From Arcobacter cryaerophilus gv. crypticus (GTDB lineage: Bacteria; Campylobacterota; Campylobacteria; Campylobacterales; Arcobacteraceae): DNA of 64,000 nucleotides. The stretch spans positions 62,001-126,000 of the forward strand of contig NZ_NXGI01000056.1 of NCBI RefSeq assembly GCF_002993025.1, given 5' to 3'. The notes under the pieces were generated by a model. The model did no database searches. It was not told the DNA's origin and saw only the letters and a list, made by a program, of their open reading frames with translations. Positions 1 to 8,098 of this stretch are shown one piece after another. The stretch's first letter is position 1. Each line of letters begins with the position of its first letter. A program made the translations under genes and the position numbers.

Positions 1-983
1 AAAGGAACATGTAAAAGTGAGCAAGAAGTTCCTACAATTATATTTTCTTTTGAAACTACATTTGATATTTTATTTAAAAGATTTATCTTATCTTCAAAAT
101 TACTCTTCCAAATATTTCGTCCATCAATAACACCTGCAATTAAAATTTTATTTGAATTTTTAATTAATTCTAAACTCTCTAAATTTTTATTTCCATGAAT
201 AAAATCAAGTCCTAAAGCCCAAATAGGAGTGTTTACTAAAATTTTTGTAGCTTCATTTGAGTGCTCAAAGTATGTAGTTACTACTATTTTTATATTTGAT
301 GAAACAGATGAGAGTTCATCATAAACTGGTTTTAAAAGTGATAAAAATTTTGGTTCTAAATCTTTTACAAATAAAGGCTCATCAAATTGAACAACAATGC
401 TCTCATTTAGTTTTGAAATCTCTTCTAAAAGCTCTTTATAAACTTTTACAACACTAGAAATATGAGCAAAAACATCACTATTATCAATACTTTTTGAAAG
501 TCCTAAATAAGTAATTGCACCAATTAAATTTATTTTTGTATTAATTCCAAGCTCAAGTGCCTCTTTGTACTCCTCTATAACTTTTTTAGAGTTTAGTTTA
601 AATGTTGTATCTTTAGAAATTTCTGGAACAATGTAGTGATAGTTTGTATTAAACCACTTTGTCATCTCCATTGCTACACAATCTTGATTTCCTCTTGCCA
701 TTGCAAAATATAACTCTTCATCTTTTAGGTGTTGAAATCTTTTTGGAATTGCTCCTAATAAAATAGTAGTATCCAAAATATTATCATATAGTGAAAAATC
801 ATTTGAAGCTATAAAATCTATTTTTGCCTCTTTTTGATAAGTCCAGTGTCTTTTTCTCAAATTTTCTGCTACATATTTAACTTCACCAAAATCAACCTTT
901 TTTGCCCAAAAATCTTCTAAAACCTTTTTAAGCTCTCTTTTTTCTCCAATTCTTGGAAATCCTATTACATAATTTTTTGACAT
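1..983 (-). CDS. metE: 5-methyltetrahydropteroyltriglutamate-homocysteine methyltransferase, N-terminal part (runs off the window)
   Basis: Cobalamin-independent methionine synthase, the last step of methionine synthesis. Read on the minus strand from ATG at 983, the product begins MSKNYVIGFPRIGEKRELKK, the typical MetE start. It continues with the family signatures MTKWFNTNYHYIVPE and, near the window edge, GTSCSLLHVP. About 327 codons of an expected ~750 are present, so the catalytic C-terminal zinc domain lies outside. The ribosome site AAAAAAAGG (991-999) is 7 nt before the ATG and lies inside a leader hairpin, listed separately. There is no frameshift in the visible part. Confidence in identity is high; the 3' end is not seen. 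Confidence 0.95.
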   Translation of the reverse strand, partial: MSKNYVIGFPRIGEKRELKKVLEDFWAKKVDFGEVKYVAENLRKRHWTYQKEAKIDFIASNDFSLYDNILDTTILLGAIPKRFQHLKDEELYFAMARGNQDCVAMEMTKWFNTNYHYIVPEISKDTTFKLNSKKVIEEYKEALELGINTKINLIGAITYLGLSKSIDNSDVFAHISSVVKVYKELLEEISKLNESIVVQFDEPLFVKDLEPKFLSLLKPVYDELSSVSSNIKIVVTTYFEHSNEATKILVNTPIWALGLDFIHGNKNLESLELIKNSNKILIAGVIDGRNIWKSNFEDKINLLNKISNVVSKENIIVGTSCSLLHVP

Positions 984-990
984 TATTAAT

Positions 991-1025
991 CCTTTTTTTA
1001 AAGGTTCCCTTTAAAAAAAGGAACC
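991..1025 (-). promoter_or_regulatory. metE leader element with two alternative stems over the ribosome site
   Basis: Just upstream of metE two overlapping inverted repeats can form. Stem I pairs GGTTCC with GGAACC (1003-1008 with 1020-1025). Stem II pairs 991-1004 with 1008-1021, a perfect 14-bp stem CCTTTTTTTAAAGG/CCTTTAAAAAAAGG with a 3-nt loop. Stem II buries the ribosome site, while stem I leaves it free. Related elements precede the aminotransferase at 4524 and trpS at 15318. That it regulates translation is an inference. Confidence 0.5.
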
Positions 1026-1037
1026 ATACATTTTTTT

Positions 1038-1104
1038 CTACTTTTTATAGCGTGGATTCTTGTGCCTTCGGCACTCTCTTTGAGAATAATCCACTAAAAA
1101 GTAG
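1038..1104. repeat. Long imperfect palindrome upstream of metE
   Basis: A 67-nt region folds on itself on either strand. The outer arms are CTACTTTTTATAG and TAAAAAGTAG, then GTGGATT pairs with AATCCAC, TTCT with AGAA, and the tip is GTGCC-TTCG-GGCAC. A separate 6-bp hairpin GCTTCG-AGAA-CGAAGC follows at 1119-1134. On the minus strand TATAAA (about 1044-1049) could be the metE -10 box, so the palindrome may overlap the promoter. The arms resemble the TACTTTTT/AAAAAGTA hairpins at about 22663-22683 and 23554-23574, so this is probably a dispersed extragenic palindrome. Confidence 0.5.
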
Positions 1105-1219
1105 CAAAAACCTAAAGTGCTTCGAGAACGAAGCCTAAAAAAATAGTTTTTTAATAAATCTTATTTTAAATCCTCTTTCTCGGACTTAAAAATGATTAAT
1201 ATTAATTTTTTAACGATTA

Positions 1220-1567
1220 TTAAAATGATAATTGTGGTGGATGTACGCCAGTTCTTCTAAATGCAAAATATGTTGTATAGTATGGACATCTAGGAATAAA
1301 TTGGAAAATTCTTACAGCAAGTGCAGCTTTTCTTCCAAAAAAACAGTCGCAGTGACATGGTTTTGAATTTACTAGATTACAAGTTAATAAACCATGTTCA
1401 ATCTCGCAGGATAACTCATCCTCTTCATCACTATTTGAAGATATTTTTAGTTTTTCATTTATATTAGTTTTTATTGAAGTAAATATTGCATGCAATTTTG
1501 GTGCCGTTGCATACGCTTGAATTGAAGCTAGTGTAAAATATTTTTTTCCAAAGCCTTTAATTTTCAA
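1220..1567 (-). CDS. Hypothetical cysteine-rich small protein
   Basis: 115 aa starting at TTG (1567), preceded by AAGGAG with 8 nt spacing, which argues for a real gene. I do not recognise the family. Cysteines and histidines cluster in the middle (CEIEHGLLTC, then KPCHCDCFFGRKAALAVR) and another Cys follows near IPRCPYY. This suggests a metal or Fe-S site, but no named motif fits. There is no signal peptide or membrane segment. It is divergent from trmD and occupies the place where rimM would be expected in the usual rpsP-rimM-trmD-rplS cluster. Confidence 0.6.
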   Translation of the reverse strand: MKIKGFGKKYFTLASIQAYATAPKLHAIFTSIKTNINEKLKISSNSDEEDELSCEIEHGLLTCNLVNSKPCHCDCFFGRKAALAVRIFQFIPRCPYYTTYFAFRRTGVHPPQLSF

Positions 1568-1676
1568 AAATTTACTCCTTATAATATTAGATGCGAAATC
1601 TATACTATTTATACTTAATAATATATAAAAATTATTATGCTAACATTTCAAACAAAAAATTGATTGGAATTTTATT

Positions 1677-2354
1677 TTGAAGTTTACTTTTGTTACACTT
1701 TTTCCTAATTTGATTGAACCATATTTAAAAGATTCTATTTTAAATAGAGCAGTTGAATCAAACTTTATAAGCTATGAGTTCTATAATCCTAGAGATTTTA
1801 CAACAAACAAGCACAAAAAAGTTGATGATGCTATGGTTGGAGGAGGAGCTGGAATGCTTTTATCGTGTCAGCCACTTTTTGATTGTCTAGATGAGATAAA
1901 AAGAGAAGATAAAGATGCATATATTATTTTTCCTCTTGCAGCTGCAAAACCTTTTAGACAAAATGATGCAAAAAGACTTGCAAAGAAAAAAAATATTGTA
2001 ATGGTTAGTGGAAGATATGAAGGAATTGATGAGAGAGTTATTGAAAAATATGCTAATGAGGTTTTTAGTATTGGAGAGTATATCTTAACAGGTGGTGAGC
2101 TTCCTTCACTAGTTATGGCAGATGCAATCTCTAGAAATGTTCAAGGAGTGCTTGGAAATGAAGCTTCACTTGAAGTTGAAAGTTATGAAAATAATCTTTT
2201 AGAAGCACCATCTTTTACAAAACCAGAAAATTATAAAAATTTATTTGTCGTTAAAGAATATTTAAAGGGAAACCATAGTAAAATTTGCGACTTAAAATTT
2301 CAGATGTCCATTTGTAGGACGAAATACTATAGACCCAATAAGGAAAGACGATGA
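1677..2354 (+). CDS. trmD: tRNA (guanine-N1-)-methyltransferase
   Basis: Methylates G37 at N1 in tRNAs with a G36-G37 sequence, using S-adenosylmethionine, and so protects the reading frame. 225 aa, slightly short for the family. The SPOUT knot region is clear: [10 protein letters not shown] at 112-121 and [10 protein letters not shown] at 132-141, with the substrate loop VGGGAGM at 54-60. The start is TTG at 1677 with only a weak upstream TTGGA. The stop overlaps the rplS start by 4 nt (ATGA), so the two are co-translated. rimM is not directly upstream, unlike the common arrangement. Confidence 0.96.
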   Translation: MKFTFVTLFPNLIEPYLKDSILNRAVESNFISYEFYNPRDFTTNKHKKVDDAMVGGGAGMLLSCQPLFDCLDEIKREDKDAYIIFPLAAAKPFRQNDAKRLAKKKNIVMVSGRYEGIDERVIEKYANEVFSIGEYILTGGELPSLVMADAISRNVQGVLGNEASLEVESYENNLLEAPSFTKPENYKNLFVVKEYLKGNHSKICDLKFQMSICRTKYYRPNKERR

Positions 2355-2707
2355 AAAATAGATATATAGCAAGTTTTGAAGCAGCTCAAATGGCTTCTAA
2401 AGAGATTCCAGCATTTAGAGCAGGAGATACATTAAGACTTGGTGTTGAGATTAAAGAGGGTGAGAAAAAAAGAGTTCAAACTTTCGAAGGTGTAGTAATT
2501 GGAAGAAGCGGAAACGGTGTTGATGCTACATTTACTATTAGAAAACTTGGAGCAAATAATATTGGTGTTGAGAGAATTTTCCCACTATATTGTGAATCTT
2601 TACAAGCTATTGAAGTGTTAAGAAGAGGTGCTGTAAGAAGAGCTAAACTTAACTATTTAAGAGCACTAAAAGGTAAAGCTGCGAAAATTAGAGAGCTAAA
2701 AAGATAA
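2351..2707 (+). CDS. rplS: 50S ribosomal protein L19
   Basis: Large-subunit protein at the 30S-50S interface. 118 aa, the normal length. The L19 signature appears as [14 protein letters not shown], followed by [21 protein letters not shown]. It overlaps trmD by 4 nt and ends the trmD-rplS unit. The following 100 nt before the DedA gene contain only an A/T-rich spacer. Confidence 0.98.
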   Translation: MKNRYIASFEAAQMASKEIPAFRAGDTLRLGVEIKEGEKKRVQTFEGVVIGRSGNGVDATFTIRKLGANNIGVERIFPLYCESLQAIEVLRRGAVRRAKLNYLRALKGKAAKIRELKR

Positions 2708-2807
2708 TTAAGGCACCTGCCTTAATATCTTTTATTTAAAATAAACTCTCTAAAAACTTCATAAAAAATTCTACTTTTATTTTAAAATATCTACAAAAAG
2801 GAAAAAT

Positions 2808-3413
2808 TTGTTTTCTGAAATTATAAATTTTATAGTTGAAACTGTTAGTCAGTTTGGATATGCAGGTATTTTTATAATGATGTTTTTAGAGAGTTCTTTT
2901 TTTCCATTTCCATCAGAAGTTGTAATGATTCCAGCTGGATATTTAGTTTTTAAAGGCGAGATGAATATGTACCTTGTAATTCTTTTTGGAATTCTAGGTT
3001 CACTTGCTGGAGCACTTTTTAACTACTATTTAGCTATTAAATATGGAAGAGCTTTTTTAATAAAATATGGAAAATACTTTTTTATAAAAGAACAAACAAT
3101 TATAAAAATGGAAGAGTTTTTCAAAAATCACGGACATATCTCTACTTTTTCAGGAAGATTAATACCTGCTGTTAGACAATATATATCATTTCCAGCTGGA
3201 CTTGCAAGAATGAATCTTTTAATATTTTGTTTATATACAAGTTTAGGTGCTGGAATTTGGGTAGTTATATTAACACTTTTGGGTTATTATTTAGGCGATA
3301 ATGAAGGCTTAATAAAAGAGTATTTAAGATATATCATTGTAGTTATTTTAATCTCTCTTGCTATTTTAGCTTTTTGGTACTACAAAAAACTAAAAAAAGC
3401 AAAAGTTTTATAA
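2808..3413 (+). CDS. DedA family inner-membrane protein
   Basis: 201 aa with TTG start at 2808 after AAGGA. Family features: [21 protein letters not shown] near the N-terminus, the glycine-rich [18 protein letters not shown], then [22 protein letters not shown] around residues 118-140, which is the DedA/SNARE-associated (PF09335) core with its conserved arginines. Several hydrophobic segments indicate a polytopic membrane protein. DedA proteins are linked to lipid-carrier (undecaprenyl phosphate) flipping and membrane homeostasis; the exact substrate here is unknown. Its stop lies 2 nt from the end of the convergent aminotransferase gene. Confidence 0.9.
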   Translation: MFSEIINFIVETVSQFGYAGIFIMMFLESSFFPFPSEVVMIPAGYLVFKGEMNMYLVILFGILGSLAGALFNYYLAIKYGRAFLIKYGKYFFIKEQTIIKMEEFFKNHGHISTFSGRLIPAVRQYISFPAGLARMNLLIFCLYTSLGAGIWVVILTLLGYYLGDNEGLIKEYLRYIIVVILISLAILAFWYYKKLKKAKVL

Positions 3414-3414
3414 T

Positions 3415-4524
3415 TTATAAACAAGATTTTATAAGTCTTAAACCTTTTTCAATCTGCTCAAAACTAGAGTGTGTATAGTTAAATCTAATCTCACTATTTG
3501 GAACTTTATCAATATAAAATTGATTTCCTGGAACATAAACCACTTTTTTCTTCAAACACTCTTGAACAAGTGCAAATGTATCAATTCTTTTATCTTCAAA
3601 TCCACCATATAAAAACATTCCACCTTTTGGTGTTTGGTGTTTAAATTCAGGCATTATCGTTTTTAAAGATTTTGAAAAAAACTCTGCTTTTTCTTTATAA
3701 TCATCTCTTATTTCTTGAAGATGTTTTTCATATTTTTGTTCATCTTTTAAATACTCATTTAAGATATATTGTGAAAGACCGCAAGAGTGTAGATCAATAC
3801 TCTCTTTTATAATAAGAAGAGATTTTATCTTCTCTTCATCGGCTCTAATCCAACCAATTCGTAAACTTGGAACCAAAGTTTTAGAAAAACTTCCAAGATG
3901 AAAAGAGTTGTTTGGTAAACTAGCACTTATATATTTACTTTTTTTGTCAAAATAAAGTTCACTATATGGACTATCTTCTATTAAAATTCCATCATATTTT
4001 TTCACTATATTTGAAACTTCTTCTCTTTTTTCTTGACTATATGTTGTAGCACTTGGATTTTGAAAATCAGGAATTAGATAAGTTAATTTTGTATTTTTAA
4101 AACTCTTTTCAAACTCATCTATATTTAAGCCATCATCTTCAAGTTTTACACCTTGCATTTTTAAATAATTTAATCTAAAAATATTCATAGCACCTAAATA
4201 TGATGGCTCTTCAATAGTGATATCTTTGTTTTCAAAAAACTTTGCCAATATATACATGGCTTGTTGGCTTCCTGTTGTTATTAAGATATTCTCTTTTGTT
4301 GTAGCAAAACCTTCATTTGTATATCTTTGTGCAATTTGCTCTCTTAGTTCATTTATTCCATTGCTAATTGTGTATTGATAAACTTTTGGATTCTCTATTG
4401 CTTTTAGAGTTGCTATTTTTAAATCTTGTGTTGGAAATAGATTTTCGCTTGGAAGTCCACCTGCAAATGAAATTGTGTGCTCATCAATAGCTTCAAGAAT
4501 TTCTCTAATAAATGATCTTTTCAT
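3415..4524 (-). CDS. PLP-dependent aminotransferase, class I/II (2-aminoadipate/aromatic aminotransferase type)
   Basis: 369 aa fold-type I enzyme. The PLP lysine is K215 in GSFSKTLVPSLRIGW, N156 lies in PDFQNPSA, D184/Y187 in IEDSPYSEL, and the substrate-carboxylate arginine sits near the C-terminus in SEIRFNYTHS. The N-terminal ISFAGGLPSENLFP and the YQYTISNG segment match the stand-alone LysN/ARO8-like group related to the MocR C-terminal domain. No DNA-binding domain is present. The substrate cannot be read from sequence. It is divergent from an AraC regulator, with an operator-like palindrome between. Its ribosome site lies inside the leader element at 4531-4563. Confidence 0.9.
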   Translation of the reverse strand: MKRSFIREILEAIDEHTISFAGGLPSENLFPTQDLKIATLKAIENPKVYQYTISNGINELREQIAQRYTNEGFATTKENILITTGSQQAMYILAKFFENKDITIEEPSYLGAMNIFRLNYLKMQGVKLEDDGLNIDEFEKSFKNTKLTYLIPDFQNPSATTYSQEKREEVSNIVKKYDGILIEDSPYSELYFDKKSKYISASLPNNSFHLGSFSKTLVPSLRIGWIRADEEKIKSLLIIKESIDLHSCGLSQYILNEYLKDEQKYEKHLQEIRDDYKEKAEFFSKSLKTIMPEFKHQTPKGGMFLYGGFEDKRIDTFALVQECLKKKVVYVPGNQFYIDKVPNSEIRFNYTHSSFEQIEKGLRLIKSCL

Positions 4525-4530
4525 AAGTAT

Positions 4531-4563
4531 CCTTTTAAATGGATTTCCATTTAAAAGGAAACC
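4531..4563 (-). promoter_or_regulatory. Leader element with ribosome-site-burying hairpin (aminotransferase)
   Basis: On the minus strand GGTTTCC is followed by CCTTTTAAATGG-4 nt-CCATTTAAAAGG, a perfect 12-bp stem whose 3' arm is the ribosome site (AAAAGG, 6 nt before the ATG). GGTTTCC can alternatively pair with GGAAATCC (one bulge), freeing the site. The element has the same design and the same spacing to the start codon as those before metE and trpS. Confidence 0.5.
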
Positions 4564-4627
4564 ATTAATATTTTTAAAATTTTACAGCAATAAAAATATT
4601 AATACTTTACATAAAATGCTTTTATAA

Positions 4628-4644
4628 TTAGCAATTATTGCTAA
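4628..4644. promoter_or_regulatory. Operator-like perfect palindrome between aminotransferase and araC genes
   Basis: TTAGCAAT-T-ATTGCTAA, 8-bp perfect arms around one base, lies in the divergent intergenic region at about the -35 position of the AraC-gene promoter (-10 TATAAT at 4664-4669). Its position suits autoregulation or joint control of both divergent genes. AraC-family sites are often direct rather than inverted repeats, so the protein that binds it is uncertain. Confidence 0.45.
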
Positions 4645-4661
4645 GTTTATATACATTTATT

Positions 4662-4669
4662 GATATAAT
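4662..4669 (+). promoter_or_regulatory. Extended -10 promoter of the araC-type gene; likely leaderless mRNA
   Basis: TGATATAAT, an extended -10 with TATAAT at 4664-4669. The expected start of transcription, about 7 nt downstream, falls on or next to the ATG at 4676. No Shine-Dalgarno sequence precedes that ATG (AGTTTT only). A leaderless mRNA is inferred. Confidence 0.6.
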
Positions 4670-4675
4670 AGTTTT

Positions 4676-5548
4676 ATGAAAAAATCTACTTATGAAAAAA
4701 GAGCAAAAATTGCAAATGATGTTATGAATTATATTTATAAATATATTGATACAAACATAAATATAGATGAGTTAAGTTCTCAACTAAATATTAGTAAATT
4801 TCATCTTCATAGAGTTTTTAAAGAGGAGTTTGGAAAAAATATTTATGAAAGTATTAAATCAATAAGACTTGAAAAAGCTGCAAATTTACTTATTACAAAC
4901 AAGTTTTCAACTATTTCAAATATCTCTTCAATGATAGGATATAGTTCGCAAACTTCATTTATAAGAAGTTTCAAACAAAGATTTAATATGACACCAAAAG
5001 AGTGGAAAAATGGTGGTTATAAAGAGTATTCAAATAAAATTATTGAGAAAATATCAATTAGCAATTATTTAGATTTTTCAAATATTGAGCCAACAATTGT
5101 TAAAATGCCACAGATGAGAGCTTATTATATTAGACATAAAGGTTATGATAAAACTATAAAACAAACTTGGGCAAAACTTCAAACTTGGATATATACAAAT
5201 GAGATAAAATCTTATAAACAAATGGCACTACATCATGATAATCCAATAATAACACCACTTGAAGAGTGCCAATATATTGCAATTGCTGTTTTAGATGAGA
5301 ATGAAGAGTTAAAAGATTTATCACTTCCAACTTTGGATATTCCAAAAGGAATTTATGCAAAATTTAGTTTAAGTGGAAAATATGGAGATGTAATAAAGCT
5401 AATACAGTGGGTTTATCACGTTTGGCTAATAAAAAGTGGTTATGAAACAACAACAAATCCATCTTATACAATTTATGAGAAAAATCATTTTTTAAGTTTG
5501 GATGGAGAGTTTATTTTGGATTTTTATCTACCAATAAAATATGTATAA
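4676..5548 (+). CDS. AraC family regulator with GyrI-like effector domain
   Basis: 290 aa. Residues about 15-110 form the paired helix-turn-helix AraC domain (ELSSQLNISKFHLHRVFKEEFG, then ISSMIGYSSQTSFIRSFKQRF, then MTPKEWK). Residues about 130-290 form a GyrI/BmrR-like small-molecule domain (IVKMPQMRAYYIRHKGYD...). This SoxS/Rob-like layout, HTH first and effector domain second, is common in drug- or stress-responsive regulators. The likely targets are itself and the divergent aminotransferase. It is followed by, and overlaps with, the Nudix ORF if the upstream ATG is used. Confidence 0.88.
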   Translation: MKKSTYEKRAKIANDVMNYIYKYIDTNINIDELSSQLNISKFHLHRVFKEEFGKNIYESIKSIRLEKAANLLITNKFSTISNISSMIGYSSQTSFIRSFKQRFNMTPKEWKNGGYKEYSNKIIEKISISNYLDFSNIEPTIVKMPQMRAYYIRHKGYDKTIKQTWAKLQTWIYTNEIKSYKQMALHHDNPIITPLEECQYIAIAVLDENEELKDLSLPTLDIPKGIYAKFSLSGKYGDVIKLIQWVYHVWLIKSGYETTTNPSYTIYEKNHFLSLDGEFILDFYLPIKYV

Positions 5549-5558
5549 AGGAATTAAA

Positions 5559-6335
5559 TTGAAAACAAGTATTGAATATATATCAAATTTTAAAACAAGT
5601 ATTGATCCATACAATGGAATTACAATTTTAAGTGAAGATTTGCCAAACGATATTTTAGATTTTGAAAAAGATTTAAAAGATTTAATAGAAAATGCAAAAG
5701 ATAATAAAAATTTAATTTGGATTTATATAGATATAAAAAAATCTGATTTTATTCCAATTGTTACAAAGTTTGGTTTTACTTTTCACTCTTGCAATAGTGA
5801 TTATATACTTCTTATAAAAGTTTTAAAACAAAATGCAATAGTTCCAAATTTGGCAAATCATACTTTAGGAGTAGGTGCTGTTGTAATAAATAGTAAAAAT
5901 GAGATTTTACTAATAAAAGAGATAATAAGAAATGAGTATTATAAACTTCCAGGTGGACATATTGATGATGCTGAGATGATATCTCAAGCTTTGAGTCGTG
6001 AAGTTTTTGAAGAGACTGGAGTTGTTGTTGATTTTGAAAAGATTGTATCTATTGGACATTTTTATCCTCATCAATTTCATAAATCAAATTTATATGTTTT
6101 ATGTCTTGCAAAGCCAAAAAGTTTAAAAATAGATGTGAAAGATAAACAAGAGATTAGTGAAGCTATTTGGTTAGATTTAGAGGAGATGTTTATAAGAGAT
6201 GATATTCATGATTACACAAAAACTATTGTAAAATCTGCAATTAGTAATGGTGGATTGTATAAAAGTGAAACTCCTATTTTAAGTCATCTTAAAAATGAAT
6301 TTGAACTATTTTTTGTAAAAGAAAGCAAAAACTAA
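5559..6335 (+). CDS. Nudix hydrolase with NUDT6-type N-terminal domain
   Basis: Chosen start is TTG at 5559 because AAAGGA (5547-5552) sits 6 nt upstream. The in-frame ATG at 5541 overlaps the araC gene and has no ribosome site. The product is 258 aa. A complete Nudix box is present: GGHIDDAEMISQALSREVFE followed by ETGV (Gx5Ex7REUxEExGU). The N-terminal half, with IWIYIDIKKSDFIPIVTKFGF, FHSCNSDYILL and then VPNLANHTLGVGAVVIN, matches the pre-Nudix domain of NUDT6 and plant NUDT proteins. Its substrate is a nucleoside diphosphate derivative that cannot be specified. It is probably co-transcribed with the AraC regulator. Confidence 0.87.
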   Translation: MKTSIEYISNFKTSIDPYNGITILSEDLPNDILDFEKDLKDLIENAKDNKNLIWIYIDIKKSDFIPIVTKFGFTFHSCNSDYILLIKVLKQNAIVPNLANHTLGVGAVVINSKNEILLIKEIIRNEYYKLPGGHIDDAEMISQALSREVFEETGVVVDFEKIVSIGHFYPHQFHKSNLYVLCLAKPKSLKIDVKDKQEISEAIWLDLEEMFIRDDIHDYTKTIVKSAISNGGLYKSETPILSHLKNEFELFFVKESKN

Positions 6336-6369
6336 ATATAATAAATTTTTTAAAAATCAAAGGATAAAG

Positions 6370-6753
6370 ATGAAAAAAATAATAAGTACAACAAAAGCTC
6401 CAAGTGCAATTGGACCATATAATCAAGCAACTAGTTTTGAAAAATTAGTTTTTACTTCTGGACAAATTGCACTAGATCCAAAAACTATGGAGATTGTAAG
6501 TGGTGGAGTTCAAGAACAGACAAAACAAGTTATGGAAAATCTAAAAGCAGTTTTAGAAGAATCTTCTAGCTCTTTTGAAAATGTATTAAAAACAACTTGT
6601 TATCTATCAGATATGGATAATTTTGTAGCTTTCAATGAAATCTATGGACAATATTTCAAAGGTGAAACTGCTCCTGCAAGAAGTACAGTTGCTGTTAAAA
6701 CTTTACCAAAAAATGTTTTAGTTGAAGTGGATGCAATAGCATTTAAAAACTAA
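6370..6753 (+). CDS. ridA: RidA family 2-iminobutanoate/2-iminopropanoate deaminase
   Basis: 127 aa, the family's normal length. RidA hydrolyses reactive enamine/imine intermediates released by PLP enzymes. Family motifs: the N-terminal STTKAPSAIGPYNQA, VFTSGQIALDP, the QTKQVMENLKAVLEESSSSF segment and C-terminal APARSTVAVKTLPKNVLVEVDAIA, whose Arg binds the substrate carboxylate. AAAGGA precedes the ATG. It stands alone downstream of the Nudix gene. Confidence 0.95.
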   Translation: MKKIISTTKAPSAIGPYNQATSFEKLVFTSGQIALDPKTMEIVSGGVQEQTKQVMENLKAVLEESSSSFENVLKTTCYLSDMDNFVAFNEIYGQYFKGETAPARSTVAVKTLPKNVLVEVDAIAFKN

Positions 6754-6775
6754 TATATTTTAAAACAATAATCGC

Positions 6776-7243
6776 CTAGACAATAGGGCGATTAAGTCTT
6801 AAAAAATATAGTGAAGGAAGAACTAAACCAAAAGTAATAGCTATTAAAACAGCAATAGCTTTAAGTCCATTATGAACAAATAGCTCTATTAATTCAATAC
6901 TTGCACCAAATCTATTTATATCTATTAAAGTAATCATTGCTCCAAAAGCATAAGTTCCTGGTAAAATAGGAATAATAGAAGCAACAGTATATACAGGTCT
7001 TGGTATTTTGTATTTTCTTGACCAGTATAAAGCTATTATCCCAATTACTGCAGAAGCCAAAAATGTAGAGATTTCAATTCCAAAATTTAAGTGTAAAAAT
7101 ATAGTTCTTAAATCATAAACAATTGCTCCTCCTAAAGCACAATATTTTAAAGTATATTTTGGAACATTAAAAACCATTCCAAAGCCCAAAGATGCAGTTG
7201 CAGCAAAAGTAGCATCTATGAGTAATTGTAATAAAAATTCCAT
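6776..7243 (-). CDS. Threonine/serine exporter family protein, small membrane subunit (ThrE_2, YjjB-like)
   Basis: 155 aa with about five hydrophobic segments, of the PF12821 type: it starts MEFLLQLLIDATFAATASLGFGMVFN and contains ALYWSRKYKIPRPVYTVASIIPILPGTYAFGAM, a strongly conserved proline-rich stretch. It is the second half of a split ThrE, following the PF06738 gene with the start codon 1 nt after that gene's stop. Together they should form a small amino- or dicarboxylic-acid exporter. Substrate unknown. Confidence 0.85.
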   Translation of the reverse strand: MEFLLQLLIDATFAATASLGFGMVFNVPKYTLKYCALGGAIVYDLRTIFLHLNFGIEISTFLASAVIGIIALYWSRKYKIPRPVYTVASIIPILPGTYAFGAMITLIDINRFGASIELIELFVHNGLKAIAVLIAITFGLVLPSLYFLRLNRPIV

Positions 7244-7244
7244 A

Positions 7245-8021
7245 TTAAGCCTTTAGTCCTAAAATAGCAATAGCTAAAATAATTCCAACAGATGTAGCAA
7301 GTGTTAAAATCATACCATCCATCCATCGTCCCCAACCCATCATCATATAACCTTTGAATGAGTCTAAAAAAGAGTTTACAAAAGCAAATCCAGGTGCCAA
7401 AAGTAGTACACTAGCTGCCATTGCAATATTTGGAGTATCTGTAAAGCCATATATTTTTGATAATCCAGAAATAATTGTGGCTACAAAAGCAGTTATTCCA
7501 AAGATTATAATCATCACAAATCTTCTTTTTGATAGTTCTTGTCTTGTAAACATAGCAGTACCTGAAGCCAAAAAAGTTATCGCAAGAGACATAAAATCAC
7601 CACCTTGTAAATATGCAAAAGATGCACAACTAAGGGCAACCATAAAAACAACCAACCATCTGTTGTAGTAATTTGGCTCAATTTGTTTTAAAATAGTATA
7701 TAAATATCTAATATCATAGTTTACTTCATTGTCCGATTTTTCCATATCTAAAACTATTTTTTGAATTTGGCAAACTATACTCATATTTATAGGTTTATGA
7801 TGAACTCTTCTTGTAGTTGTTACAGATTGTCCATGGTGAAGAGTTGTTAAAACTATTGCAGATGGTATCAAAGAGATTTCAACACTTGAAGCTCCTAAAA
7901 CTTTTCCTAATCTTTGGGCTGTTTGCTCTATTAAGATACTTTCAGCTCCATATTCGCTCATTAAAACAGCAGCTTTTACGATACCTCTTGTGATTATCGA
8001 TTGTTCTTCGTAGGATAGCAT
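7245..8021 (-). CDS. Threonine/serine exporter family protein, ThrE domain (YjjP-like)
   Basis: 258 aa from ATG at 8021. An upstream in-frame TTG at 8057 would add 12 aa, but the minus-strand -10 box TATAAT lies right at that TTG, so the ATG is preferred. The N-terminal soluble part (IVKAAVLMSEYGAESILIEQ; SSVEISLIPSAIVLTTLHHG) is the PF06738 signature, followed by about five membrane segments from residue ~125 on. It pairs with the PF12821 gene immediately downstream. It is divergent from the small gene at 8099. Confidence 0.85.
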   Translation of the reverse strand: MLSYEEQSIITRGIVKAAVLMSEYGAESILIEQTAQRLGKVLGASSVEISLIPSAIVLTTLHHGQSVTTTRRVHHKPINMSIVCQIQKIVLDMEKSDNEVNYDIRYLYTILKQIEPNYYNRWLVVFMVALSCASFAYLQGGDFMSLAITFLASGTAMFTRQELSKRRFVMIIIFGITAFVATIISGLSKIYGFTDTPNIAMAASVLLLAPGFAFVNSFLDSFKGYMMMGWGRWMDGMILTLATSVGIILAIAILGLKA

Positions 8022-8055
8022 TTGAATTTTTCTCTTTTTACTTTTTAAATTTTGC

Positions 8056-8078
8056 AATTATACAAGTTTTGATATAAT
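8056..8078. promoter_or_regulatory. Back-to-back -10 boxes of a divergent promoter
   Basis: On the plus strand TGATATAAT (TATAAT at 8073-8078) is an extended -10 about 20 nt before the ATG of the gene at 8099. On the minus strand TATAAT is read at about 8057-8062 for the ThrE pair. The two boxes are about 10 bp apart, so the polymerases would compete for one site. Confidence 0.55.
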
Positions 8079-8098
8079 AAACGCTTTTAAGGATAACA

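Noticed and set aside
953-1138. 61-aa plus-strand ORF across the metE start and the upstream palindrome
   Set aside because: No ribosome site, overlaps metE and repeats, and composition follows the palindrome rather than a protein.
984-1219. SAM or cobalamin riboswitch before metE
   Set aside because: None of the conserved cores can be recognised; only simple palindromes are seen.
7354-7668. 104-aa plus-strand ORF inside the ThrE gene
   Set aside because: Shadow frame of a clear membrane protein gene on the other strand with no start signal.
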